From Tetracentron sinense (Eukaryota > Streptophyta > Magnoliopsida > Trochodendrales > Trochodendraceae): a DNA stretch of 64,000 nucleotides. The notes under the pieces are model-generated. The model was not told where the DNA came from, made no database searches, and saw only the letters and a program-made list of their open reading frames with translations. Each line of letters starts with the position of its first letter. Position 1 is the stretch's first letter. This document shows positions 35,816 to 46,053 of this stretch, piece after piece. The stretch covers positions 43,156,875-43,220,874 of the forward strand of contig CM026561.1 in assembly GCA_015143295.1 (NCBI GenBank), read 5' to 3'. Both the position numbers and the translations under genes were made by a program.

Positions 35816-36704
35816 TGTAACGGATAAAATTCGTAAAATCAACTCAGCGTTGGAGGACGAGCTCGTTTTTGTCGTTTTGTTCACGAAAGTGACACGTGGA
35901 CACGAGTTGGGGTCACGTGCTTAAAATATAGGGGTCACACGTTGTCTGATGCACAACGATCCCGTTGTGTGCATTACGACGTCTTTGTTCTCTTGCAGAA
36001 CAACGTTTCCGTTGTGGCTTTGACAACGTGTTCGTTGTCTAAAGCACAACGTGAACGTTGTGCTCTTGACAACGTCGATGTCGTTACGCGAACAACGAGT
36101 CCGTTGTCTCACTGACAACGATGTCGTGCTGTATTTTAAGGCATCTACGCCGTAACCGAGCTTGAGTCAACAACGAGACCGACTCGTAGGAGGAAGTGAT
36201 CAGGAGGCGATCCATAATTCCGACAGGCGTGCCGAACGCGCCGTTTCGTGCCGAAAGCACTGTCTTGTCATTTAATGCTGGTCACTTCTGCGTACCGTCC
36301 GATTGGACTTATTGGAGGCTCTCACGTGTGATGTAACCGGCGGCAGATATGTTTAAGATATTTGGCAATGAGTGCAAAGACACGTTGTATGGACACCTAT
36401 GGCCATCCATGGTCATCGATGGCCATATCAACCTTGCCCTATAAAAACCTCGTGATTTTTAGTGCACAGGACACTTGTTCATTAACCCAGATCCGAGAAT
36501 ACGTGTTCAGTGCATCCAGTGCCTTGCGTATTTTTCAGTGACTGTTTTAGCGTTTATTGTTCATCATCTTCTACACTTACTGACTTTACCATCGGAGTAC
36601 AGGTCAGGGTGCCACACCCCCCGCTCCAACCTTCTACCAGTAAACCAGAGCGTGGGAGGAGCTGCTGCTGACGCGTGTCCTTCCGGTAAATTTTCCCCCA
36701 CACA
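35816..36704 (+). repeat. 3' LTR of gypsy element
   Basis: 889 bp, TGTAACGG to CACACA, followed at once by the target duplication ATATC. Nearly identical to the 5' LTR, including the CAACG/CGTTG array and the TATA box. Confidence 0.96.
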
Positions 36705-36891
36705 ATATCACTTCTTAGCATATATTAGTTCTCCTGTAAAATTGAAAGTAAATTCAATTAGATTCATCTTCAGCCTTCAAGTAAAAGGCTGTAATTATAA
36801 AAAAAAAAAACTCAATCCTTACTCAGCCTATTGAGAGGCAAGTGCTGCTTGTGATTGCTGTCGTGGGCCTTATTATATATAGGGAGCGAGA

Positions 36892-37596
36892 TAAACAAAG
36901 GGAGAGGGAGAGAGACTGTTTATGATTTGTGAAGATGAGCGGTTTCGTAACAGATGCTCGGATCTTGGTATGTCTATTTACTGGTAGTCATTGAGCACTA
37001 CTATGTTTGGTAAGTATGCCAAAACCCTCTCAAAGGTTTCGATTTCCTTTTAAGCAATTTTAAAGCTTAGAGAGAGGGGCGGTTTGTTTGAATTTATTGA
37101 GGGTGAGAACGACACCTCAATCTCCCATGAATTGTTATAAAAACAACCAATGAAAAATTAACTTATGAATTTATCAATGGAGAGAGGGGTGGAACGTTAC
37201 CCTACTTGCATCCCAAGAAGCACACCCACTCCTCTTCTCCCTTTTACACTTATAAATACAATTAATTAATGATAATTAAAGAAAAGGAAACGTTTTAGGA
37301 GAGATAAATAGAGGAAGGTGGGTTTAAGAAGACTATTCTAGAGCTGCCATGTGTCCAAAACCTTCCCTAAAGTTGCCACATGTTCACCCACCTGCTTGGG
37401 TTTCATAGGTAGTAATAATAATAATAATATCTCTCCAAGCGGAGGGGGAGGGGGAGGGGATCAAGTCCAGTTGGGGGTGAGGCCGTTAATGCACTACAAA
37501 GCAAACATACTAAGCATCCCTAACATACTGATCTAAAAAACAGAAGACATGGGATCATCTCTAGTCGGTTCTTGCTAACACTCACTCCCAAGATGC
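36892..37596. other. Interval right of the gypsy/Helitron complex
   Basis: No gene established. A TATTATATATAGG stretch (36870) is followed by a purine-rich leader, an ATG at about 36935 with eleven codons and a good splice donor (TTG|GTATGTC), which could be a stray first exon; no continuation was found. The rest is unremarkable apart from an (AAT)n stretch near 37415. Confidence 0.35.
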
Positions 37597-37805
37597 CACA
37601 TACCCCTGCAAGGGGATCGGATTTGGTCTTGCTCTCGCAAGACCAAAACCGTCTTGCCTATTTTCAACACCCCGACATGTTCTCTCCATTTGATATATTC
37701 TCCATTTTTTATCGCCACATGTCAGGAGTTGAAAATAGGCAAAGACGGTTTTGGTCTTGCGAGAGCAAAAATCAAATCCGATTACCTCGCAAGTGTTATG
37801 TGTGC
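37597..37805. mobile_element. Foldback / MITE hairpin
   Basis: Two arms of about 65-75 bp, inverted relative to each other: the left contains TTGGTCTTGCTCTCGCAAGA and TGCCTATTTTCAAC, the right GTTGAAAATAGGCA and TCTTGCGAGAGCAA. The loop is about 60 bp. The left arm itself also folds (CTTGC..GCAAG). A fragment with the same CTTGCAAGACCAAAA wording lies near 41035. Confidence 0.75.
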
Positions 37806-38726
37806 ATAAAACATTGGTGGACGTGTACAAGGAGTATGTGACACCATGGGAGTGGTGATGGTGTAGAAGGAGTATGTGCTAACTTAGCTAACTAGGGTTG
37901 CAACCTAGCATACCGACCAAAAAATAAATATTACCTCAGCTAAACGGCGTTAAGAGCCTACGGAACCTAAATCGGGGGAAAAAGCAAAAAAAACGAGGAT
38001 TCTATTTCTTTTGCCCCTAGGAGAGGAAAGTGCAAAATGAGGTGAGTGGGGTTTGAAAAATCCTTCCAACTGAAACTTTTGTAAGGTTCTCACCTCTATT
38101 ATCACATCGGGGATAGACTAGCAGGTTGAAGTACGTGGAGGCTGTGAGTGAGGATTGAAATCGTGTTTATATCAGTAATTTTAGTCCTCCAATTTGAATC
38201 TAAGTTTTCCGATTTCTTGGCAAAATTTTAGAAATTTTATTTTTTTATTATTTTATTAAAACAAAATTTTTTTTTACGATATTTTATAAAAATTATGTCG
38301 AAACTTCAAATTTTTTTGGCATATATAATATTTTATTAAAATTTAATACATTTATATAAATATTACTATTTTATTTTTATATAAATTTCACAAAATTTTG
38401 ATAAACATTTAGACTGAAATTACAAAATTTCATCTAAAAATCTGAAATCTCAGCCGTAATCTGCCAAAACAAAATATGTGAGATTTCGATTTTATAGGGT
38501 GCGAATGAAACCAAAATTTTACAAAATTTCACTAGAATTTTGAATGTTGGTGAGCCAGTGTTACTCCCAATAAAACCGAACCCGGCTCTAGTACAATAGT
38601 TCAAGTTTAATCACTTGCAAAGTCCATTTAGTTGTACTTTTAACTCTGGTTAAAAAGTTTTAATACTTAAGAGTTAGTTTTTTTAATAATTTTTTTAAAA
38701 GCAAGGATAAATTATTTAACCTTTAT

Positions 38727-38873
38727 GCTATGTTTGGTTGTTAAGAAAATAAGCAAAAACATAGAAAATGAAAGAAAATTTTGAACTTCTAATATAATTT
38801 TTAGTTGTATTTTGTCCAATTTTCTTTTCTTTTCCATGTTTTTACTTATTTTCTCGGCAACCAAACTTGGGGT
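38727..38873. mobile_element. Small MITE, second member of the intron family
   Basis: About 145 bp, ends GTTTGGTTGTTAAGAAAATA and TTATTTTCTCGGCAACCAAA inverted to each other; interior AAAACATAGAAAAT and TTTTCTTTTC match the copy in the MS2-like intron at 18899-19025. Confidence 0.65.
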
Positions 38874-38896
38874 AAGAGTCAATAAATTTTACCCCC

Positions 38897-39160
38897 AGAG
38901 ATATGAGACAAAGTCCATGTCTATGCCTTTATGGGGGCACCTTATCTTCTATACAGATTATATATAGAGATATGACAAAGTCATGTCTATGCCTTTATGG
39001 GGCACCTTATCTTCTATACAGATCATATAAAGAGATATGACAAAGTCATGTCTATGCCTTTATGGGGCACCTTATCTTCTATACAGATCATATAAAGAGA
39101 TATGACAAAGTCATGTCTATGCCTTTATGGGGCACCTTATCATCTATACAGATCATATAT
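38897..39160. repeat. 65-bp tandem repeat, four copies
   Basis: Units start at 38897, 38966, 39031 and 39096, each reading AGAGATATGACAAAGTCATG and later CTTTATGGGGCACC. Units 2-4 are almost identical with a 65-bp period; the first is slightly longer and more diverged. Confidence 0.9.
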
Positions 39161-40797
39161 ATGGCTGCAATATATTTTAATCTAAGCTGAATTTCAGTTG
39201 AAATAATTCTCTTTGTTTTTCTTCGGGTGAATTTTATTTAAGTGATTAAAAAAAAAAAGAAATTTTGGGAACTTTTGATTGAACTCTCTAATATTAGGAG
39301 ATTTCAGGATTTTATTTGCAAAATATCTAATTTTTATTTATTTATTTTACATTGTTAGATTTGTGGGTTTAGGTTAGGGTCTCATGTTGGACCAATTTAG
39401 CTTTGTCTTTTTTCAACTAATTTATAAATTGGTTAGGTTTGCACAAAATTGACTCCACCCGGCTCAAGCGCAAAGCTGACTCATTGTCACTTTTAGTTGG
39501 AGAATAAGTAATTTTAAAGCAAGAAAGGATATATCTTTGTTACAATTTTTTAATGCAAAGATTAATTAAAAAACAAACTTAGCATAAAAGTCAATTAGGT
39601 GATTTAAAAGTGTTTAAGACGTACATAAAATTATGTCCTCCAAACAAGTGTAGCTATTGAAATTCAAATTAAACTATACTAAATCCCTAAATTAATTATT
39701 CCTAAATGCTAGATTAATATACATAAATTAGGACACTAAATGAAAAAAATAATCATTTTATTTTATTTTGATAATTTAAGTAGTCCTGCTGCTAAGCTAA
39801 GTACGCATTTAAACTAGGAAACTTAAAAATTAACTATTAAGATTTTAAAGATAATTTTAATTTTAAGCCTAAAAATTAATTTTAATAATTATTGTTATAT
39901 AATATTTTTTTTTGCTTTAGATATCATTTACCCTATGTTAGTAGGGTTTGTGGTTGGTTTGGGGATTGGAGCTCTTGCATACTCATCACTTTGAGAGGAT
40001 TGGATCCCAGACCTCCCTCAATCTCAATAGAGAGGCCACACCACACCCCTTGGCGCAAGAGGTGGGTTGTAAAATTTATTTCTAACAAATATAAATTATA
40101 ATATACTTTTTTTATTAAAACAACTAAACAGAAAATTTAAATTATAAAGTTCAGTTTATAAAATATAAAGTTGAAATCGGCTGGATTAGATGATCTGAGC
40201 CATTGATGAGTGGACCCTCTTTTTAGACGGGCTGATTTGATTTAAGAGGTTTAATGAGGACAGTTTTCTGATTTAAAAAAGCTTCCAAAAATATAGAACC
40301 AAGTGGATGCAAATCTTCTGTGTCAACCATTTTAACACCTTTTAACCGTAGTTAAAATTCACTTACTCTTAGGATTAAATCATTTAACCTTGATTTTTAG
40401 AAAAAAAAAAAAAAACAATTTAACCTTAAGGATTTGTGAATCTTAACCATAGTTAAGGGATATTAAAAAATTTCTTTTCCCTAAAAACTTAAGGGGTTTA
40501 CTAAATTATGATTAATATTTAGTCAAACTTAAGGGGTTAACTAAACGAGTCATCTGACCGTGTCCTGTGTCCCTTTTAACCCCTTTTTAACTTTAGTCAA
40601 GCTTAACTAATTATGATTAATACTTAAAAAAAAAATAAAATATTTTTCTTCTAAAAAATGAGTTTGGATAAATAAACCTTAGGGGTGAGTGAATCTTAAC
40701 CACAATTAATGGATGTTAAAAACGAGGGCGTGGATCAATGAAATCGCACAGTCAGCTTAGCGGTAAGTTAATCCTAACCATAATTAAAGAGAGATGT
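39161..40797. other. AT-rich intergenic stretch
   Basis: No gene. 39930-40080 includes wording such as GGATCCCAGACCTCCCT that looks like a dispersed repeat, not identified. 40340-40760 contains degraded pieces of the TTAACCATAGTTAA family. Confidence 0.5.
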
Positions 40798-40987
40798 AAT
40801 TCTCTACTGTTATAACTAGACTCAGGGAGTCCCATTACGCTCCTTAGGTCGCCATGTGTCCCTTTTGACACCCTTAACTGTGAACCTAGGAGTTGGTGAA
40901 TCTTAATCACAATTAAGGAGTGTCAAAAGGGACACATGGCGATCTCAGGGCGTAACCAAGTCTGGTTATAAGGTAACCTTAGAGAAT
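40798..40987. mobile_element. MITE of the TTAACCACAGTTAA family
   Basis: About 190 bp, ends AATTCTCTA / TAGAGAATT inverted, followed inward by GCCATGTGTCCCTTTTGACA on the left and TGTCAAAAGGGACACATGGC on the right, which are exact reverse complements. Central unit GTGAATCTTAATCACAATTA. Same architecture as the larger copies at 23547 and 62142, with a much shorter middle. Confidence 0.75.
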
Positions 40988-41034
40988 TAAAAGTCTTAAA
41001 GAGTGTTCGAAAGGAGGATGAGATTTCGTCTGGC

Positions 41035-41210
41035 CCTTGCAAGACCAAAACTATCGAAGCCCTTTTTATACCAATGATGGGTGAGTGAACCTTAAGGGTC
41101 GGTAAATCTTAACCGCAGTTGAGGAGTGTCAAAGGAGATACGTGGCAAAATCATGGGGCATAATTAGATTCCAAATAATCCGGTTATAACAGTTGAGTTG
41201 AGGATTCGGT
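41035..41210. repeat. Half copy of the same MITE family
   Basis: Only a right arm is present: GATGGGTGAGTGAACC, then CTTAACCGCAGTTGAGGAG, TACGTGGC and CCGGTTATAACAG. No left arm is seen before it. Confidence 0.5.
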
Positions 41211-41782
41211 TCTTTTTTTAGACGGCTGATTTGATTTAAGAGGTTTAACGAGGTCAATTTCCTGATTTAAAAAACTTCCAAATAGAGAGTCGGAGAGTAG
41301 GACAAACTGGATATTTTCCAGCGCAAAGCGACTGGTCGCCTAATGCAGTAACTGTATTAGGCAACGTCTCCCCTCTAAAACTGGCCCATGTGTTAACTGT
41401 TCTAGCACCTTTTAACCGTAGTTAAATTCACTAGGATAAAATCATTTAACCTTGATTTTTGGGAAAAAACTAAAAAAATTAACCTTAATTTGTGAATCTT
41501 AACCATAGTTAAAGAATATTAACAAAATTATTTTTCCTAAAAACTTAAGGAGACCCGAGTTCCGCTTCCTCTGTGACCCCAATGTCCTATGTATGTCCCT
41601 TTTAACATCTTTTTAACTATAATCAGTCTTACTTAATTAATAAATAATGTTTATTTTAATTAATTTTTAAAAAACCAAATTTGGATAAAAAGCCTTAGGG
41701 GTGAGTGAATCTTAATCATAATTAATGAATGTTGAAAATTAAGACGTGGACCAATGTGATGGTACTGACAACCCATGCGGAG

Positions 41783-42121
41783 GTTGAATCACAGCCAGTT
41801 GTGATTGAACTCAGGGAGAGTTCAATCGCACCCACAGGTCAACACATGTCCTTTTCAATTCCTATTAACCATGATTAAGATTCACTAATCTTTGAGGTTC
41901 AACAATCAAGTCTTTGTTTTTAGAAAAAATATTTTTTAAAATTTAACCTTATGGTTAATTGGTTAATGGTTTTTTAAAAATAATTTCTAAAACCCAATGG
42001 TAGATTGTTGAACCCTAAGGTTTAGTGAATCTTATCTAATAAGGATCAAAAGGATCACGTGTGGATTGTGAGTGCAATTTAACTCTCCCTGAGTTTCGAT
42101 CACGATTGGCTGTTATTCGAT
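41783..42121. mobile_element. MITE of the TTAACCATGATTAA family
   Basis: About 340 bp. Left arm words AATCACAGCCAGTTGTGATTG and CTCAGGGAGAG return inverted on the right as CTCTCCCTGAG and GATCACGATTGGCTG. Inner words AACCATGATTAAGATTCACT and AGTGAATCTTAT are also inverted. Boundaries approximate. Confidence 0.6.
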
Positions 42122-42407
42122 CTTACTCAGGAGTGAGTAAATCCGAATCCTAACCACCATTAAAGAGTGTTAAAAAGGGTGGGCAAGAGTTTGGTTATGG
42201 TGGATGCCCGAGCCAAGTGCTCGGGCATCCACAAATGAAGGGGCATCTCGGGATAATTTAGCAAAGAAGTCATTTTATTTTCTTCCCATGATTTTGACTT
42301 CTCCACACTTTAGATATATCTCTCTTTAAAATGGCAGTGATCGGCTCGAGTGTCCACCACAGCAAATTTGAAGCCAACGCGAATAGCCTGGTGACTGGTG
42401 ATCTTCT

Positions 42408-42716
42408 CCTGTAAACGGTTTTGGGCAAAACCGGTTACCACCCTATGGTCACCACATATCTCTTTTTACACCCCTTAACTGTGGTTAAAATTCACCTACC
42501 CTTAAGTTTCACCCACCTCTCTTTAGTTTTTTTAAAAACTATTTTTAAAAAATTAACCCTAGGAGTTGATAAATTTTAACCACAGTTAACAAAATTTTTT
42601 ATTATTTTTTTCTAAAAATAAACCTTAAGGTTGAGTGAATTTTAACCATAATTAAGAAAGAGGTTAAGAGGTGTCAAAAGAGATATGTGGCCACAGCTTG
42701 AGAAGAATACGTCCCT
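42408..42716. mobile_element. Degraded MITE of the same family upstream of the transporter
   Basis: Left part has ACCGGTTACCACCC, CACCCCTTAACTGTGG and CACCTACCCTTA; right part has GAGTGAATTTTAACCATAAT, AGGTGTCAAAAGAGATATGT and GGCCACAG in inverted order. It ends about 140 bp before the ATG of the transporter gene. Confidence 0.55.
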
Positions 42717-42852
42717 AGTCTGGTCGGCTCTTAATACCGCTAGGCCACGTCTTTCCGTCTAAAACTAGCCAATGTGCCACCCTTTTGGCTGGATATTTTG
42801 TACCCAGAATTCTGAGTGAATCTTTGGAAAAAAAATAAATATATGATTTTCA

Positions 42853-44316
42853 ATGAGTATGCCCATTGGAGTCCAACCGCACATCGGAGGAGGAGAAGGC
42901 GCCATGGCCATCTCTCCTTGTGCTTCAAAATCCCCATACGAATTGCTTCCTCAACAGCAAGCACCCCACACCCACACCCACACCCACACCAGCAAGAATC
43001 AAAAGAAGCTAACCCTAATACCTCTCATCTTCCTCATTTACTTCGAAGTCTCCGGTGGTCCCTTCGGCGAAGAACCCGCCGTCAAAGCCGCCGGACCCCT
43101 CTTCGCCATCCTCGGTTTCCTCATCTTCCCTTTCATCTGGAGCATCCCTGAAGCTTTGATCACCGCCGAGCTAGCCACCGCCTACCCCGGCAACGGCGGC
43201 TATGTCATCTGGGCAGATCGCGCCTTTGGCCCCTTCTGGGGTTCTCTTATGGGCTCTTGGAAATTCCTCAGTGGAGTCATTAACAACGCCGCTTATCCTG
43301 TTCTCTACATGGATTATCTCAAACTTGTGCTCCCTTTGTTCGCCTCTGGTCTACCTCGCTATCTCGCCATTGCGTTTTCGACTCTGCTTCTCTCTTTCCT
43401 GAATTATACCGGCCTTTCGATCGTCGGTTATACTGCCGTTGCTCTGGCTACTGTCTCCCTCTTCCCGTTTCTGTTAATGGCTTTGATTTCAATCCCCAGA
43501 ATCCATCCTCGTCGCTGGATTAGCTTGGGTCAGAAAGGGGTGAAGAAAGATTGGAATTTATACTTCAATACCCTCTTCTGGAACTTGAATTTCTGGGATA
43601 ACGCCAGTACTTTAGCCGGAGAAGTCGATCGACCCCAGAAAACTTTCCCCAAAGCGCTTTTCTCGGCTGGGATTCTCACTTGTTTGGGCTACTTGATCCC
43701 TCTCCTATCCACAACTGGCTCTCTTACTTTGAATCAAGAGAAATGGGATGACGGGTTCCTGGCCGATGCCGCCGATATGATTGCCGGAAAGTGGTTAAAA
43801 TTCTGGGTCGAAGTAGGGGCAGTTCTATCCGCCATTGGATTGTTTGAAGCCCAATTGAGCAGCAGCTCGTACCAGCTTCTGGGTATGGCTGATTTGGGAA
43901 TCTTGCCTCGATTCTTCGCCTTGAGATCGACATGGTTCAACACTCCATGGGTGGGGATCTTGGTTTCAAGTCTAATATCACTTGCTGTTTCGTATATGGA
44001 TTTCACAGATATAATATCGTCGGCGAATTTCTTGTACAGTTTGGGAATGTTACTAGAATTCGCTTCATTTCTGTGGTTGCGAAGGAAGTATCCGACGCTG
44101 AATAGGCCGTTTAAGGTTGAGATGCCAATGCCGGCACTGGTGATCATGTGCTTGATTCCTACTGGGTTTTTGATATTTGTCATGGCCATTGCTACTAAAA
44201 TTGTTTATGCTTTGAGTGCTTTGCTTACCATTGTTGGTGTAATTCTCTACTTTGTAATGGGGCTCTGTAAATCTAAGGGGTGGATTGAGTTCAGTAAGGA
44301 TGATTGTGGGGAGTAA
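42853..44316 (+). CDS. PUT: Polyamine/amino-acid transporter, PUT (LAT) family
   Basis: Proton-coupled polyamine uptake permease of the APC superfamily, closest by memory to the Arabidopsis At3g13620-type PUT proteins, expected in a cellular membrane. Intronless 487-codon frame. The first 50 residues are hydrophilic with a His-Thr alternation; then about twelve hydrophobic segments begin at [20 protein letters not shown] (residues 54-73), with the family signature [40 protein letters not shown] and [18 protein letters not shown]. Length is normal (about 470-490). A second in-frame ATG at 42904 (GCCATGGCC) has better initiation context than the first at 42853, so translation may start there. 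No intron is usual for this group. A MITE ends just upstream. No lesion seen. Confidence 0.93.
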   Translation: MSMPIGVQPHIGGGEGAMAISPCASKSPYELLPQQQAPHTHTHTHTSKNQKKLTLIPLIFLIYFEVSGGPFGEEPAVKAAGPLFAILGFLIFPFIWSIPEALITAELATAYPGNGGYVIWADRAFGPFWGSLMGSWKFLSGVINNAAYPVLYMDYLKLVLPLFASGLPRYLAIAFSTLLLSFLNYTGLSIVGYTAVALATVSLFPFLLMALISIPRIHPRRWISLGQKGVKKDWNLYFNTLFWNLNFWDNASTLAGEVDRPQKTFPKALFSAGILTCLGYLIPLLSTTGSLTLNQEKWDDGFLADAADMIAGKWLKFWVEVGAVLSAIGLFEAQLSSSSYQLLGMADLGILPRFFALRSTWFNTPWVGILVSSLISLAVSYMDFTDIISSANFLYSLGMLLEFASFLWLRRKYPTLNRPFKVEMPMPALVIMCLIPTGFLIFVMAIATKIVYALSALLTIVGVILYFVMGLCKSKGWIEFSKDDCGE

Positions 44317-44959
44317 GTAAGGGGGATTAGTGAAGGTTGAGTGGGGTGTTCTGGTCTTTTCTTAAAAAGGTGTGAATTATTTCGTAGAAAGGAAAAAGAC
44401 ATTTATTGCTGTTTGTTGGTGATTTTATTGTAGCAACATTGATTACTTTAAAACAAAGTTATTTTATTGCCACTCCCAAGTGGGGTAGATAAGGGGGTGT
44501 TTGGCATTGTTGTTAGTGATTCACTAATTCCGAAACGGAACAATCGAAACAATCTCCATTTTTTAGAATGATTTCGTGCTGATAACTCGTTTGGTAACAG
44601 TCAATTAGAATCATTCTCAGAGAAAAGAAATTACAAAATTGCGTTTAAATGGGAAAAAATCGAGATCACTATTATGAGACAACTTAACTCTAGCCTTTAA
44701 CCGTGGACAAATATGCCGATTGTATATGCAGACTAGAGTGATTCCTATGATCAAAACCATTTAGTTGGTTCCTTGGTGGGAAAGGCCATATCTTCAATTG
44801 GGCATAGCTCAAATCAAATTCGGCATAACTCAAATCAAATTGATATTGTACCATGTTTTGCTTTCTGGGTTACCCCATCGAATAGCTTCGATATCTGGAC
44901 AAAGTCGCTGGAAAGGATTAAGGGAGGTAAATTGAAGGTGTTGGGGTTTAGAATGAACT

Positions 44960-44960
<1 letters not shown>

Positions 44961-44998
<38 letters not shown>
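44961..44998. repeat. (GA)n microsatellite
   Basis: Uninterrupted dinucleotide run of about 38 nt. Confidence 0.95.
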
Positions 44999-45001
<3 letters not shown>

Positions 45002-45498
45002 GGAGTTTGGTACCGGTGAGATGGGAGATTCTCGGTTGTGGCCGTCGAGAAGCGAAGAACCTACAAGAGGAAGAGAGATGTGGAGTGTCTATTTGTAACC
45101 GACAAGATGGGATGTCGTGCAAATATCAGATCGTTATCGCCACTGAGTTCATACCTATCGCCAGTGAGATCTTTTTGCCGACGAGATCCTTGCAAAACAA
45201 TGTTGGGGGGTGATGGAGATGAAGAAGAGGGCGATGGAGATGGGCACAATTCTTTCCTTAAAACTACGTATTTTTAATTCTATTCCTAGAGTACAAAAAA
45301 AGGTTTCCTGAGAACAATGGCAAACACCCCCCCTAAGATAATGGATCTGAGATCCGAACCTGCTAATGGAATGGTCCTGCAACTCTCGCCTAGGAGAAAT
45401 TCTCAACCGAGAGAAACCCTTCTACTAGGGCTTCTCAAATCCGGCCCTTCAATTAGGGTACCGGGCCAACCCTCATAAGCTGTGAAATCAATCAACTT

Positions 45499-45526
<28 letters not shown>
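45499..45526. repeat. Poly-C run (28 nt)
   Basis: Continuous cytosines. Long C runs are rare in plant DNA and are prone to sequencing length error, so the exact count is uncertain. Confidence 0.9.
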
Positions 45527-45529
<3 letters not shown>

Positions 45530-46053
45530 CCCTAAAGCCAGCAAGCCTAGCTGGACTAATTTTTCTTAGGTCTATTAACATGATAGCCGTGCTTGGGAAA
45601 CACCTTCTACAGCATGGTCCACATGCAATATACATATTAAATAGTATCTCTCTATGCTTAAAGAGAGATCTCTTCAACAAGTGTTTACCATTGTTAAATC
45701 CGTGGAGACGATTTGATCTTAGCCTTCCAACACTCATGGCCGAAGGGAAGAACCTAGGGAAGAACACAAACAATTTGCTTCCATACTTCAAGCCTCAAGG
45801 TTATCACCAAACTAAAATTTATATTAATATCTCATGGCACAAACCCAAACCTTGAAACACATCAACAAAAAACAAAACTTCATTCCCTTCTCAAAATGCC
45901 TTCTAAGCATGTACCATCAGATGGTGGCATCACTAGTTGAATATGGTACATGAATTAAGCATTTGATGCCTTCTCATATGGTTACACTAAACGAGGGTTC
46001 TCAATAATCATTCCACTATCCCACTTCCTCCAAACTAATGTAGCAGTTTAGTT

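Larger units (their letters stand above)
24996..36704 (+). mobile_element. Ty3/gypsy Tat-lineage LTR retrotransposon, 11.7 kb
   Basis: Complete structure: LTRs 24996-25893 and 35816-36704, both TG(T)..(A)CA, flanked by the 5-bp target duplication ATATC (24991-24995, 36705-36709). After the 5' LTR comes TTGGCGCCGTCTGTGGGA, the primer-site wording typical of Tat-lineage elements; before the 3' LTR is the purine tract AAAGGGGCAAAT. Order: gag, protease, reverse transcriptase, RNase H plus a second RNase H-like domain, integrase, then an antisense gene before the 3' LTR. That order and the antisense gene fit the Tat clade. The sense frames carry six nonsense codons and three frameshifts, so this copy cannot make its own proteins. 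LTRs differ by only about 13 substitutions and one 10-bp gap by eye. Confidence 0.96.
24102..36891 (-). mobile_element. Possible non-autonomous Helitron split by the gypsy element
   Basis: On the minus strand 24102-24131 has the layout of a Helitron 3' end: a hairpin CCGTGCA..TGCACGG, 8 bases, then CTAG and a host T. Reading the minus strand, a 5' TC preceded by host A lies at 36891 (TCTCGCTCCCTATATATAAT), giving insertion between A and T without target duplication. Subtracting the retrotransposon leaves about 1.1 kb, too small for Rep/helicase. The 3' end is convincing; the 5' end is weaker because the same bases could be a TATA box. The 3' terminus resembles that of the Helitron at 51314. 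Confidence 0.4.
44317..46053. other. Gene-free stretch right of the transporter
   Basis: Left part is the transporter's 3' UTR. 44490-44660 has the GTGTTTGGCATTG wording of a degenerate MITE. (GA)19 lies at 44961-44998 and a run of 28 C at 45499-45526. No gene recognised; the open frames here are short or GA-repeat driven. Confidence 0.55.

Noticed and set aside
38897..39160. CRISPR-like regular repeats
   Set aside because: Units are directly adjacent with no unique spacers, and the DNA is plant nuclear.
44773..45213. 146-codon open frame
   Set aside because: Contains the (GA)n tract read as Arg-Glu repeats; no support on either side.
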